Source: Bog-105 sp965277435
GTDB lineage: Bacteria > Acidobacteriota > Terriglobia > Bryobacterales > Bryobacteraceae
Assembly: GCA_965277435.1 (NCBI GenBank)
Contig: OZ255821.1
Coordinates: 4,154,001-4,218,000 of the forward strand
Direction of reading: 5' to 3'
DNA: 64,000 nt
Shown: in pieces, positions 44,483 to 53,474 of the stretch
Layout: each line of letters begins with the position of its first letter
Numbering within the stretch: the first letter of the stretch is position 1
Notes under the pieces: model-generated
The model's input: only the letters and a program-made list of their open reading frames with translations
The model's database searches: none
Told to the model about the DNA's origin: nothing
Made by a program: the position numbers and the translations under genes

Positions 44483-44811
44483 TCCTCGCTGTGTGGTTGG
44501 ATTCTCCAGAGGCGGGTTCGGATCAATCCCTTGAACGACTTTCGTGCCTGCGGCTAATACCGTTTTAGGATCGCCCAATGTTTGGGTATATCGACTCTTG
44601 CGAGACACTCCCACAATCGTGTATGTCGATTTTGGATTGTCAAAAAAGGCGATTTGATGGCCCAAAGGATTCGAACGCGGCAGATAAAGGGGTCACTACA
44701 CCAAACGTCAAAATCGTACGCTAACGTCCCGCGGCTGACCACAGCCAACATCCGGGAAGGCGCTTTTCGTTATCAATCCATGATCTGCTCAGAGATCACA
44801 TACAGTTTTGC
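44483..44811. other. Intergenic region without recognised gene
   Basis: A minus-strand frame at 44468-44665 encodes 65 residues (DPKTVLAAGTKVVQGIDPNP) with no family I recognise and no clear ribosome site. Nothing else is seen. Confidence 0.3.
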
Positions 44812-45291
44812 TTATTCAGTGTCTCCGGGATCTTGCGCCATCCATCCCGGTGCATCGAAGCTCTCAGGCAAAATGCCAATCAGCGTCGTAAGGTGCATTT
44901 CCATGTTTTCGAGTTGGACGGTTCCGATCTGCTTTTCCCAGCGACCGCGCAATTCGTCAAAAATGGCTTCGCCTGTTCGTAAGACCTCGAAACCGAGCGC
45001 AGTGACCTGAAGGCGCTTACGCCGCGCATCGACGGGATCGGCGTCCCGTGCAACGTATCCCCGCTTCTGAAGCACTGTAATCGTCTTAGCGGCCGCCTGC
45101 TTTGAGACCGAGAGGCGTCGCCCTAGTTCCGAAGCGTTGTCTGCGCCTTTGGCAATAGCTCGCATCGCAAACTCATGAACAGGACGCACGTCGTTGTAGC
45201 CGCGATTTGCCAGTTCTTCAATCGCAGCATCAACCAGCGAGCGAAAGCCCCCAAGGAGAAGATGAGCGAGACGTGCGCCGGAACGACCCAT
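44812..45291 (-). CDS. MarR family transcriptional regulator
   Basis: This is a 159-residue regulator with a central winged helix: NASELGRRLSVSKQAAAKTI (recognition helix region) and LQKRGYVARDADPVDARRKR (wing), followed by LQVTALGFEVLRTGEAIFDE and a dimerisation helix. I chose the ATG at 45291. It is divergent from the alpha/beta hydrolase at 45410, and the gap holds two palindromes with identical GACAAC half-sites. It is therefore likely to repress the hydrolase and itself, with release by a small molecule. Confidence 0.9.
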   Translation of the reverse strand: MGRSGARLAHLLLGGFRSLVDAAIEELANRGYNDVRPVHEFAMRAIAKGADNASELGRRLSVSKQAAAKTITVLQKRGYVARDADPVDARRKRLQVTALGFEVLRTGEAIFDELRGRWEKQIGTVQLENMEMHLTTLIGILPESFDAPGWMAQDPGDTE

Positions 45292-45315
45292 AGTAAGAGA
45301 GTAGAGGAGCAAGAG

Positions 45316-45331
45316 GACAACAAAAGTTGTC
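45316..45331. promoter_or_regulatory. MarR operator candidate 1
   Basis: GACAAC, AAAA, GTTGTC: perfect 6-bp arms, 4-base spacer. It lies 25 bases upstream of the marR-type start codon, where binding would repress that gene. Confidence 0.6.
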
Positions 45332-45339
45332 GAAAGGCC

Positions 45340-45368
45340 TCGACATGGACAATCACGTGGGCTATTCT
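45340..45368 (+). promoter_or_regulatory. Promoter of the MarR-controlled hydrolase
   Basis: TCGACA at 45340-45345 and TATTCT at 45363-45368 with a 17-base spacer. Transcription would start near 45375, inside operator 2. Confidence 0.5.
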
Positions 45369-45373
45369 AAGAC

Positions 45374-45394
45374 ATAGACAACATGGTTGTCTAT
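45374..45394. promoter_or_regulatory. MarR operator candidate 2
   Basis: ATAGACAAC, ATG, GTTGTCTAT: perfect 9-bp arms around a 3-base centre. It covers the expected transcription start of the hydrolase and shares the GACAAC/GTTGTC half-sites of operator 1. Confidence 0.7.
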
Positions 45395-45409
45395 AGTCAG
45401 GAGGAGCTT

Positions 45410-46297
45410 ATGCAAGTCGCGCCGAAAGGTTCCACTTTCCCGGGGATTACGCATCATGAAGTCGAAGTCAACGGAACAAGGTTGCATTATGTCTCCGCGG
45501 GAGACCATGGTTCTCCTATTCTGTTGGTGCACGGGTTTCCCGAAACGTGGTGGACGTTTCGAGAGCTGATTCCACTGCTCGCAGCAAGCCACCGGGTCTT
45601 TGCGGTCGATTTGCGTGGCTTTGGTGACTCCGGCAATGAGCCAGGCGACTATGACAGCAAGACTTCGGCGGAAGACCTTCATCTCCTCATCGCTCACCTC
45701 AACGTAGGGCCGGCCCATCTCACAGCGCAGGACATTAGCGGAGCAACCGTGTTTCGGCTCGCCACGACTCAACCGGAGGATGTGCTCAGCTTCACCGCAA
45801 TCGAGATGGGCCTGCCGGGTTTCGGCCTCGAAATGCTGGCTGATGTCACCCACGGCGGAGCTTGGCACATCGGCGTTCTCGCCGCGCCCGGCATACCTGA
45901 GATGCTCCTTGCTGGCCGTGAACGTGAGTTCCTTGGAAAGTATGCCTTTCCGTCCATGAATGCGAATCCGGCGAAAATCACGGATGCCGATATCAACGAA
46001 TTTGTCCGCACGTACTCACGCCGGGACGGCTGGCGTGGAGCCATTGGCCTGTATCAATCCATGTTGAAGGAAGGTTCAGAGATCAAAGCGCTGGCCGAGA
46101 CACTTGGACTGAAGGCGCCGGTGCTCGCGGTTGGAGCAGGTGGTGGTTCCTTGACGTCCGGCACGATGTCGCAGGCTGCGGCGACCGAAGTGCGCTCGGT
46201 AATCCTTGAGGGCGTAGGTCACTACGCGGCAATGGAGGCTCCGGACAGATTGGCGAACGCCATTCTTGGATTCATCAAAAGCGTCGACGCCATATAA
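45410..46297 (+). CDS. Alpha/beta hydrolase, epoxide hydrolase-like
   Basis: This is a 295-residue hydrolase. Motifs are LLVHGFPETWWTFRELIPLL (oxyanion HGFPE), FAVDLRGFGDSGNEPGDYDS, the elbow TAQDISGATVFRLA with Asp as nucleophile, and a late His in LEGVGHYAAMEAPD. HGFPE and an Asp nucleophile fit epoxide hydrolases or dehalogenases. The ATG at 45410 has AGGAGG 6 bases upstream. Control by the divergent MarR protein suggests induction by a toxic or aromatic compound. One residue of the elbow (Ile-Ser for Trp-Gly) departs from the common QDWGG form. Confidence 0.88.
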   Translation: MQVAPKGSTFPGITHHEVEVNGTRLHYVSAGDHGSPILLVHGFPETWWTFRELIPLLAASHRVFAVDLRGFGDSGNEPGDYDSKTSAEDLHLLIAHLNVGPAHLTAQDISGATVFRLATTQPEDVLSFTAIEMGLPGFGLEMLADVTHGGAWHIGVLAAPGIPEMLLAGREREFLGKYAFPSMNANPAKITDADINEFVRTYSRRDGWRGAIGLYQSMLKEGSEIKALAETLGLKAPVLAVGAGGGSLTSGTMSQAAATEVRSVILEGVGHYAAMEAPDRLANAILGFIKSVDAI

Positions 46298-46499
46298 CGC
46301 GAAATGAGGATCAACCAGGCGATCGCCGATTTACCCACCGTCGAAGCTGTCAACCCCGATTTGCCCACACGGATGCGGAGGATAGCCCGAGGCCAGCAGC
46401 CAGCGCCAACAGCACAAGAGACAGCGACGCCGTCACGAATGCGCCAGCAAGTCAAAGCCTCACTGCTTTAGCTTTCCTGGTGGGAATACGTCAACGCGC

Positions 46500-47552
46500 C
46501 TAACCATCATTTCGAGTCGCCCTACTCCCGTTTCCGCTCGTCGCGACTCGTGTAGAGGAACCGCGAACACGCAACTCCGTTTCCAAAACAATGTGCCTGA
46601 ATGCGCCGTTTTTGGAACGACCCTCGATTCGATCGATCAACAAATCGGCGCCCGCCCGCCCTACTTCAAATGCTGGTTGGAAAACAGACGTCAGAGAAGG
46701 TTCCATAGCGTCAGAAAAAGGCAGGTCATCGAAGCTGGCGAGCGCGAGATCGGCAGGGCAACGTACGCCCATCTCGCGCATGGCGTGCAGGAAGCCGAGC
46801 GTCATCATTCCATTTGCAATGAATACGGCCTCGGGACGGGGACTCATATTGAGCAGTTGGACTGCGGCGTCAAACCCTCCCTGCTCCCGGAAGTTGCTCT
46901 TGACTATTAAGGTCGGATTGAACGGCGTTCCGGCCTCTCTCAATGCCAGCCTGTAACCCTGCAGTCGCTGCTCAGCCGTCTCAAGTGAGAGGGGTCCGCT
47001 CACCATGGCTATATTGCGAAAACCTGACTCGATCAAATGGCGGACGCAGTTGCGCGCTCCCCCAATGTTGTCGACTAAGACGGAATCGAAGTTGCGATTC
47101 GTCAGCCGTCGATCGAGACACACGACCGGAATACCCGATTTGGCCAAGTCTAAGACATGGTCGGGGGTTCTAGTTCCTGGAGCTATGACCAGCAGCACGC
47201 CATCCACCTTGCGGAAGCGCAAAAGAGAGAGTGCTTTACGTTCTCGCCCGCTGTCGTCGTCGGTATTCACGGTGATCAGCAAATAATTCCTGGCCAGCGA
47301 AACGGATTCGGATCCGCGCACCAGGAGCGGAAAGTATGGATTGGTGATATCGGGAATGACGATCCCAAGCGTGCGCGTGCGCCGGGCTCTCAGGCTGAGA
47401 GCGACAAAATCCGGATGGTAGTCCAGCTCAGCGGCCGCCTTCAGTACTCGCTCTCGCAGGCGTGTGCTCACCGGAAGGCGGTCATTCAGGACGTTAGAGA
47501 CAGTGGCGATCGAGACGCCTGCCCTCTTCGCCACTTCTTTGATCGTCGCCAC
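46500..47552 (-). CDS. LacI family transcriptional regulator
   Basis: This is a 350-residue regulator. The N-terminal DNA-binding part is classic: TIKEVAKRAGVSIATVSNVL followed by the hinge-helix region ALSLRARRTRTLGIVIPDIT. The periplasmic-binding-protein-like sensor follows (VDGVLLVIAPGTRTPDHVL, AMVSGPLSLETAEQRLQGYR, ALASFDDLPFSDAMEPSLTS). It starts at GTG 47552. It is divergent from the TonB-dependent receptor, whose promoter carries a CG-centred palindrome. It probably senses a sugar and controls receptor synthesis. Confidence 0.92.
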   Translation of the reverse strand: MATIKEVAKRAGVSIATVSNVLNDRLPVSTRLRERVLKAAAELDYHPDFVALSLRARRTRTLGIVIPDITNPYFPLLVRGSESVSLARNYLLITVNTDDDSGRERKALSLLRFRKVDGVLLVIAPGTRTPDHVLDLAKSGIPVVCLDRRLTNRNFDSVLVDNIGGARNCVRHLIESGFRNIAMVSGPLSLETAEQRLQGYRLALREAGTPFNPTLIVKSNFREQGGFDAAVQLLNMSPRPEAVFIANGMMTLGFLHAMREMGVRCPADLALASFDDLPFSDAMEPSLTSVFQPAFEVGRAGADLLIDRIEGRSKNGAFRHIVLETELRVRGSSTRVATSGNGSRATRNDG

Positions 47553-47627
47553 GTCGGTAACAGTATGCCGTGTCCGGCGCGCCGGCGTCGAGGAGTTTTT
47601 GGTTTCATAAAATAATGAGAATTCCTG

Positions 47628-47656
47628 TTGACAGGTGGGCGACCCTGATCTAAACT
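47628..47656 (+). promoter_or_regulatory. Promoter of the TonB-dependent receptor gene
   Basis: TTGACA at 47628-47633, 17-base spacer, TAAACT at 47651-47656: close to the sigma-70 consensus. It lies 65 bases before the receptor start codon. Confidence 0.65.
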
Positions 47657-47670
47657 CGGCTAAACGCCTT

Positions 47671-47688
47671 GATTTAAACGATTAAATC
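47671..47688. promoter_or_regulatory. LacI-type operator
   Basis: GATTTAAACGATTAAATC: an 18-base palindrome centred on CG with one mismatched pair, the usual shape of LacI/PurR-family operators. It lies just after the predicted transcription start, where binding would block the receptor gene. Confidence 0.65.
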
Positions 47689-47720
47689 TGTGGCGACATT
47701 GGACTAAGGGGTGTGTCTCC

Positions 47721-50700
47721 ATGTCGAAACTAACCATAGGTGTAGTACTCCTATGCTCCGCCGCGTTGTTCGGCCAAAGCGATCGGGGAACCTTGACAGG
47801 CACCATATCCGATCCCGCGAGCGCAGTGGTTCCCTCTGCCTCAGTGGTCGCCACGAACGCGGAGACCGGCGTTCAATCCCGCACCGTCACAACCTCGACC
47901 GGGAATTACACCATTTCGTCTTTGCCCGCCGGGACCTACGATCTGAGTGTGGAAAATGCCGGATTCAAGAAGTATCTGCAACACGGCATTAGTGTGCAGG
48001 TGGCCGAAACCGCACGCGTGGACGTTGTGCTGGAAGTGGGTTCCACCTCCGAGACGGTCTCGGTAAGCGCGAACGCCGATCTGCTGAAAACGGAAGACGC
48101 GGCACAATCCGATACGCTGACGGGCGACCGTATCAATGCTTTGCCGCTCAACTTTGCGATTGGGGGAGGGGCCATCCGCAACCCGTTGAGCTTTGTCGCG
48201 CTTGCTCCAGGCAGCAGCCTTAACGGCTGGAATGACATTAAGGTCAACGGCGCTCCCAATGGCACCTTCCGGATTATTTTCGAGGGCCAGGACACCACCA
48301 GCGATCTCAATCCGCGCGTCTCGGACGAATCGCAGCCCTCGGTCGAATCGATTCAGGAATTCACTTTGCAAACCAGCAATTTCGCTCCCGAGTTCGGACA
48401 AGTCACCGGCGGTCTATTCAACTTCACCTCGCGCTCCGGCACCAATCAATTTCACGGAAGCGGCTACGAATATTTGACCAACGAGGATTTAAACGCAGGC
48501 ATACCGTTTACCAACGACGGTAGCGGCCACCTGGTGCGGCCCAAAGCGCGTAAACAGGATTTTGGCGGAAGCGTCGGCGGCCCGGTTTGGATTCCCAAGG
48601 TGTACAACGGCCACGACCGCACCTTCTTCTTTTTCAATTACGAGATGTATCGGAGTCACCAGGGCAGTGACATCTTCGGGACGGTTCCGACGGACGCCAT
48701 GCGCAACGGGGATTTCAGCAGCATTTTGACCGGGCGGGTGCTGGGAACGGATCCCCTTGGCCGGCCGATTATGGAAAATGCCATCTACGATCCGAGTACA
48801 TCGCGCGTGGTGAACGGAGTGATCGTGAGGGACCCGTATCAGAACAACATGATTCCGATGAGTAAGTTTGATCCGGTAGCTCTTAAGATTCAGTCGCTAA
48901 TACCGCATGCCACCGGCCCGGGCAACCTGAATAATTTCGAAGAGAAATTCATTACCAGCAAGATCCAGGCGATCCCCTCGATCAAGATCGATCACAACTT
49001 TAACGAGCGATCGCATCTGGCGGTGTATTATTCGCAGCAGCGAACCGACAAAGATAACACGCAAGACGGCTTCCCGGACCCATTGTCGTCACGACGCCTG
49101 CAAACCATTCGCAGCCACACCACGCGCGTGAACTTCGATGAATCTCTGACGCCCACCACTCTGGTTCACTTGGGCGCCGGCTACCAGCGGTATAACAACC
49201 CCGATACCGCGCCGCCGGGAACCACTGCCTACAACCCGCTTACGCAGCTGGGACTCGGCGGACAGATTGCCGGCACAGGATTTCCGGGCATCGGATTTTC
49301 GAACTACCAAAATTTCGGGTATACCAACAGTCCCAGTGCCTTTGGAGGAATCAATGAAAACAACGGGGGCGGCGCTAATCTGGGGCCGATCAACCGTAAT
49401 CTCTACCTGATCGACAAGCCTACCGCGGTCGCGACAGTCACCCACGTGCAAGGAAATCACACCTACAAAGCCGGCGGTGAGTGGCGGCAGGATTCATTCT
49501 CCAACATCAATACGATAGGTGTCTCCGGCGTCTACGACTTCAGCGCTATCGAAACCGGGTTGCCATCCACGCAGGGTCAGAACTTGCAAGGCGGCGTAGT
49601 CGGATTTCCCTACGCGAGTTTTTTGACGGGGGCGGTGGATAGCGCCAATATTTCAAACGCGCAAACCCCCCAATACCGCAAGATGGCATGGGGATTTTTT
49701 GCGCAGGATACCTGGAAGTTGAGCCAGAAATTAACGGTCACCTACGGGCTGCGTTATGACTACCAGCCTGCGCCCCACGAATTGCATTACCGGACCAGCG
49801 AATTTTCGCCCACCGTGGTAAATCCATCGGCAGGAGGCCTGCTGGGTGGAACGGCGTACGCGGGCTCTGGACCGGGGCGCTGCGACTGCAGCTTCGGGTC
49901 GACCTATCCGTATGCGCTCGGCCCGCGCCTGGGAGCGGCTTATCAATTGGACTCCAAGACGGTCCTCCGCGCCGGCTGGGCGATTAGCTACGGACAGGCG
50001 CCAAACTTTAACTATGTCGGCGGCGGAAGTTCGCTCGGCATGGGCTTCAACACAATTAACTTTTCCAACCCCACTTACGGCGTCCCGGCGCTGCAATTTG
50101 CGAATGGACTCAACTACAGCACAACTGCGCTCTATGCCGCGACCTACGACCCCGGTATCCGACCCGGTCCCGGGCAAATTAATACCCCGCCTTCTTTGAT
50201 CGATCACAATGGCGGACGCCCGGCCCGTCTGAATCAGTGGAACATCAGTCTGCAGCGGGAATTGAGCAAAGACCTGGTGGTGGAAGCGGCCTATGTCGGC
50301 AACCGGGGCGCCTGGGAACAGGCCAATGGACTGGTGGCCCTGAACGCCCTCAGCCCGCAGCGGCTGGCGCAGTTCGGCCTGAACGCTACTGATCCGGCGA
50401 CGCTCACACTGTTGACTTCTCCGCTCAGTTCTCCGCAGGCGCAGGCCGCTGGCTTCCGCGCGCCCTACGCCGGATACTCGCTCGGAAACACGGTCGCGCA
50501 GAGTTTGCGGCCCTACCCTCAATTCGCCGATCTTGGCGTGACCTGGGCGCCGCTCGGCGACAGCTGGTACGACGCCCTGCAACTCAAGCTGACAAAGCGC
50601 CTCTCACACGGGTTAGATATGTCGGCGGCCTATACGCGCTCCAAGAATTTAACCACCGCGGAAGATCAGGACGGCACTACCGTACCGACCGCCGACGTCT

Positions 50701-51332
50701 TCAACCGCGGCGTGAATAAAACCTTTTCGCGAAATGATCAGCCCAACATTTTCGTCGTCGCCTTCAACTATCAAGTGCCCACCTGGGGATCGAGTTTCTG
50801 GACGAAGCGGGTGCTCAGCGGCTGGACTGTGGGCGGCATTCTGCACTATGGGAGCGGTACGCCTATCCAAGCGCCGAGTGCCAATAATAATTTGGGCTCG
50901 GTTTACTTTACGGGTACTTTCGCCAACCGGGTTCCGGGACAGCCACTATTCCTGAAGGATCTGAATTGCGGGTGCATCGATCCGAACAGCCAGTTCGTAC
51001 TCAATCCCAAGGCTTGGACCGATCCAGCACCGGGACAGTTCACCACTTCAAACGCTTACTATAACGATTACCGCTACGCCCGCCGTCCCGACGAAGAGCT
51101 GAGCTTCGGCCGAACCTTCCCGATCCGCGAATCTATGTTTTTCCAGATTCGAGCGGAGTTCTTTAACGTCTTCAACCGGACCTACCTGAACAATCCCGAT
51201 AGCGGTAACGCCGGGGCCACTCAGGCCTTGAATCCGAATGGCAGCGTTTCGTCCGGCTTCGGGCGCATCGACACCGGCTCGGTGTACAACAGCCCGCGCT
51301 CCGGACAGATCGTGGCGCGCTTCCAATTTTGA
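47721..51332 (+). CDS. Oar-like TonB-dependent receptor
   Basis: This is a 1203-residue outer-membrane receptor. A signal peptide (MSKLTIGVVLLCSAALFGQ) leads to a carboxypeptidase-regulatory-like domain (GTLTGTISDPASAVVPSASV, GNYTISSLPAGTYDLSVENA), then a plug (RINALPLNFAIGGG, IQEFTLQTSNFAPEFGQVTG) and a long beta barrel (RTFFFFNYEMYR, NQWNISLQRELSKDLVVEAA), ending in RSGQIVARFQF. The terminal aromatic residue is typical of outer-membrane barrels. Acidobacteria hold many such receptors for uptake of oligosaccharides. A ribosome site AAGGGG precedes the ATG. Control by the divergent LacI protein points to a sugar ligand. Confidence 0.93.
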   Translation: MSKLTIGVVLLCSAALFGQSDRGTLTGTISDPASAVVPSASVVATNAETGVQSRTVTTSTGNYTISSLPAGTYDLSVENAGFKKYLQHGISVQVAETARVDVVLEVGSTSETVSVSANADLLKTEDAAQSDTLTGDRINALPLNFAIGGGAIRNPLSFVALAPGSSLNGWNDIKVNGAPNGTFRIIFEGQDTTSDLNPRVSDESQPSVESIQEFTLQTSNFAPEFGQVTGGLFNFTSRSGTNQFHGSGYEYLTNEDLNAGIPFTNDGSGHLVRPKARKQDFGGSVGGPVWIPKVYNGHDRTFFFFNYEMYRSHQGSDIFGTVPTDAMRNGDFSSILTGRVLGTDPLGRPIMENAIYDPSTSRVVNGVIVRDPYQNNMIPMSKFDPVALKIQSLIPHATGPGNLNNFEEKFITSKIQAIPSIKIDHNFNERSHLAVYYSQQRTDKDNTQDGFPDPLSSRRLQTIRSHTTRVNFDESLTPTTLVHLGAGYQRYNNPDTAPPGTTAYNPLTQLGLGGQIAGTGFPGIGFSNYQNFGYTNSPSAFGGINENNGGGANLGPINRNLYLIDKPTAVATVTHVQGNHTYKAGGEWRQDSFSNINTIGVSGVYDFSAIETGLPSTQGQNLQGGVVGFPYASFLTGAVDSANISNAQTPQYRKMAWGFFAQDTWKLSQKLTVTYGLRYDYQPAPHELHYRTSEFSPTVVNPSAGGLLGGTAYAGSGPGRCDCSFGSTYPYALGPRLGAAYQLDSKTVLRAGWAISYGQAPNFNYVGGGSSLGMGFNTINFSNPTYGVPALQFANGLNYSTTALYAATYDPGIRPGPGQINTPPSLIDHNGGRPARLNQWNISLQRELSKDLVVEAAYVGNRGAWEQANGLVALNALSPQRLAQFGLNATDPATLTLLTSPLSSPQAQAAGFRAPYAGYSLGNTVAQSLRPYPQFADLGVTWAPLGDSWYDALQLKLTKRLSHGLDMSAAYTRSKNLTTAEDQDGTTVPTADVFNRGVNKTFSRNDQPNIFVVAFNYQVPTWGSSFWTKRVLSGWTVGGILHYGSGTPIQAPSANNNLGSVYFTGTFANRVPGQPLFLKDLNCGCIDPNSQFVLNPKAWTDPAPGQFTTSNAYYNDYRYARRPDEELSFGRTFPIRESMFFQIRAEFFNVFNRTYLNNPDSGNAGATQALNPNGSVSSGFGRIDTGSVYNSPRSGQIVARFQF

Positions 51333-51747
51333 AACATCTCATTCGGAGCCATGAGCGATTTGTCACGTAATCCAGGGTTGCATCTAGCGAGTTGCGATCC
51401 CAAATATAGCGTGTGCTTCCGTGTTTCGTCCAAAAGCGCTGGCGGTTAGGATGATGAGCTTTCAATTCCTTCGTTGCGCGCGCTTTTAAGTAGATCAGCA
51501 TTTGGTTTACGGGAACATCTGCTTGCGAGATGACGTGGATGTGGTTGGTTCGAACGTGGACGCAGAATAGATGCCATCCTCGATAGGCGCAGGAGTTCAC
51601 GACTGAATGCAGAACACGGACCCGATCAGACTTTTCCAGAGTAAACTCCGGTTCGAGCATGAGCCTTTTGGCTCGATCGCGGAAAACTGCGTTCCAGGGC
51701 ACCGTTGGCGCTCCCCAATTTCTCTGCGTCCGGGAGACGGAGCCCAT
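51172..51747 (-). CDS. REP-associated tyrosine transposase (Y1/HUH), degenerate ends
   Basis: The centre of this frame is a Y1 transposase of the RAYT type: GWHLFCVHVRTNHIHVI with the His-x-His of the HUH site, VNQMLIYLKARATKELKAHH and HGSTRYIWDRNSLDATLDYV. Family sequence also continues upstream of the ATG at 51747 (FLTFTTYGTHLHGSEMGSVS) without any ATG/GTG/TTG at the expected point, so the true start seems lost. The 3' end reads antisense into the TonB receptor by about 160 bases rather than stopping at the family length. The gene may be inactive. RAYTs act on REP palindromes, and REP-like repeats are present in this window. Confidence 0.7.
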   Translation of the reverse strand: MGSVSRTQRNWGAPTVPWNAVFRDRAKRLMLEPEFTLEKSDRVRVLHSVVNSCAYRGWHLFCVHVRTNHIHVISQADVPVNQMLIYLKARATKELKAHHPNRQRFWTKHGSTRYIWDRNSLDATLDYVTNRSWLRMRCFKIGSAPRSVRSAGCCTPSRCRCARSRTKRCHSDSRPEWPRRYRYRDCSGRSG

Positions 51748-51860
51748 TTCGGAGCCGTGGAGATGTGTCCCATAGGTTGTGAAGGTAAGGAAGACTCCAA
51801 TCGCTTCGCTTATAGCTCCGAATAAAATGTTGACACCTGATGGATTCCTTATAACGTAGG

Positions 51861-53474
51861 GTGGTGAACGTATTCGCTCTGTTCGGATTGGCGTTAACGG
51901 GGGCGGCCGTTTATGTGACGCTGCCCCCGTCCCGAACCGGCATTCATTTCGTTCATGACAACGCGCATTCGTCGCGGCGTTATCTTCCCGAGTCGATGGG
52001 TCCCGGAGTCGCGATCTTCGACTACGATCACGACGGCTGGATGGACCTGTATTTCACGAACAGCGGTCCATCCGATTTCTTTCATCCGGTGAAGCCGCTA
52101 CGGAACGCGCTTTATCACAATAACCACGACGGGACGTTTACCGACGTTACGGAGAAGGCTGGAGTGCCGGGGCGCGGCTTCGGAATCGGAGTATCCACCT
52201 GCGACTACAACAACGACGGCTGGACTGATCTATTTATTACTAACTACGGACGCAATATCTTGTACCGTAACAACGGCGACGGAACCTTCACCGACGTAAC
52301 GGAAAAAGCGGGTTTGGATGCTCCCGGGCTTTACACGGCGGCCGTTTGGTTCGATTACGATGGCAATGGCACGCAAGACCTGTTCGTGGGGCATTTCGTG
52401 CAGTACGATAAATCTCGCGAGCGAGATTGCAGCTTCGCCGGAGTAAGTCACTATTGTTACCCGCTTACTTACGATCCGTGGCCCAGCCGCTTGTACCGCA
52501 ACAACGGAGACGGAACCTTCACCGACGTGAGCATCGCAGCGGGAATCGGCCTGCATGCGGGTAAGACATTCGGCGCGGTGGTGACCGATATCAACAACGA
52601 TGGCTTGCCGGATTTGTTTGTGGCGAACGATTCAGTTCCGAACTTTCTTTTTCTGAACAAAGGTCACGGGAAGTTCGAAGAAATTGGTATGGAAGCAGGC
52701 GTGGCCTACAGCGCCGACGGCGCGGCGCGTTCCGGCATGGGCGTGGATGCGGGCGATTTCAACAACGATGGCTGGCAGGATCTGTTTGTCACCAATTTCA
52801 ACCGGGAGCGATTCTCGCTTTACCGGAACCGGGGAAACTTGACGTTTTCCGACGAAGCCGGTGAGAGCGGGATCGGCACCGCGACCCAGATGTACAGCGG
52901 ATGGGGTGTGAAGTTCTTCGACTACGATCTGGACGGCGATCTCGATCTAATTGTGTGTAGCGGTCATCCCGACGATTTGATTGAAAAGATTTCCAGCACG
53001 TTGACCTATCGCGAACCGCTTCTGCTATTCCGGAACGAAAGTGGCCGGTTCGTCAATCAAGGTGCCGCGGCTGGTGCGGCTTTCACGCAGCACTATCCGG
53101 CGCGCGGCCTGGCAGTAGGCGATCTGGACAACGACGGCTTCCCGGACGTGGTCATTGCCAACAGCGGAGAGGCGCCCTTGGTGCTGCATCACGAGCGAAC
53201 TAATAACCATTGGATCGGCCTAGCCCTGAAAGGGCTCTCGACTGGCGCGGTAATCACGTGGTCCGCCAATGGACGGGTGCGGGCGCGCTGGAAGACCGCC
53301 GGAGGAAGCTATCTTTCGGCCAACGATCCGCGCGAACTGCTCGGCTTAGGAACAGCGTTGAAGCTGGATTGGCTGACCATACAGTGGCCCGCGCCGCTGT
53401 CGCGTACTGACCGGTTCGAAAACGTGGCGGTTGATCGGTATTACACGCTGCAAGCGGGAGGGCGCTTGCAATGA
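51861..53474 (+). CDS. CRTAC1 family protein (FG-GAP/VCBS repeats, ASPIC/UnbV end)
   Basis: This is a 537-residue exported protein with a signal-anchor (VFALFGLALTGAAVYVTLP). It is a beta propeller of about seven repeats with Ca-binding loops: IFDYDHDGWMDLYFTNSG, TCDYNNDGWTDLFITNYG, WFDYDGNGTQDLFVGHF, DINNDGLPDLFVANDS, DFNNDGWQDLFVTNFN, FFDYDLDGDLDLIVCSG and DLDNDGFPDVVIANSG. The C-terminus is an ASPIC/UnbV domain (NNHWIGLALKG, ELLGLGTALKLDWLTIQWP). It starts at GTG 51861 or 51864. It is coupled by ATGA to the TPR gene, and that in turn to the multihaem cytochrome. Confidence 0.9.
   Translation: MVNVFALFGLALTGAAVYVTLPPSRTGIHFVHDNAHSSRRYLPESMGPGVAIFDYDHDGWMDLYFTNSGPSDFFHPVKPLRNALYHNNHDGTFTDVTEKAGVPGRGFGIGVSTCDYNNDGWTDLFITNYGRNILYRNNGDGTFTDVTEKAGLDAPGLYTAAVWFDYDGNGTQDLFVGHFVQYDKSRERDCSFAGVSHYCYPLTYDPWPSRLYRNNGDGTFTDVSIAAGIGLHAGKTFGAVVTDINNDGLPDLFVANDSVPNFLFLNKGHGKFEEIGMEAGVAYSADGAARSGMGVDAGDFNNDGWQDLFVTNFNRERFSLYRNRGNLTFSDEAGESGIGTATQMYSGWGVKFFDYDLDGDLDLIVCSGHPDDLIEKISSTLTYREPLLLFRNESGRFVNQGAAAGAAFTQHYPARGLAVGDLDNDGFPDVVIANSGEAPLVLHHERTNNHWIGLALKGLSTGAVITWSANGRVRARWKTAGGSYLSANDPRELLGLGTALKLDWLTIQWPAPLSRTDRFENVAVDRYYTLQAGGRLQ

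Noticed and set aside
44655..44700. tRNA-like GTTCGAATCC on the minus strand
   Set aside because: The bases around TTCGAATCC do not pair as a T-arm, and no acceptor, D or anticodon arm could be placed upstream.
49731..50582. Long antisense frame inside the TonB receptor
   Set aside because: Shadow of a high-GC gene; rich in Arg and without motifs.
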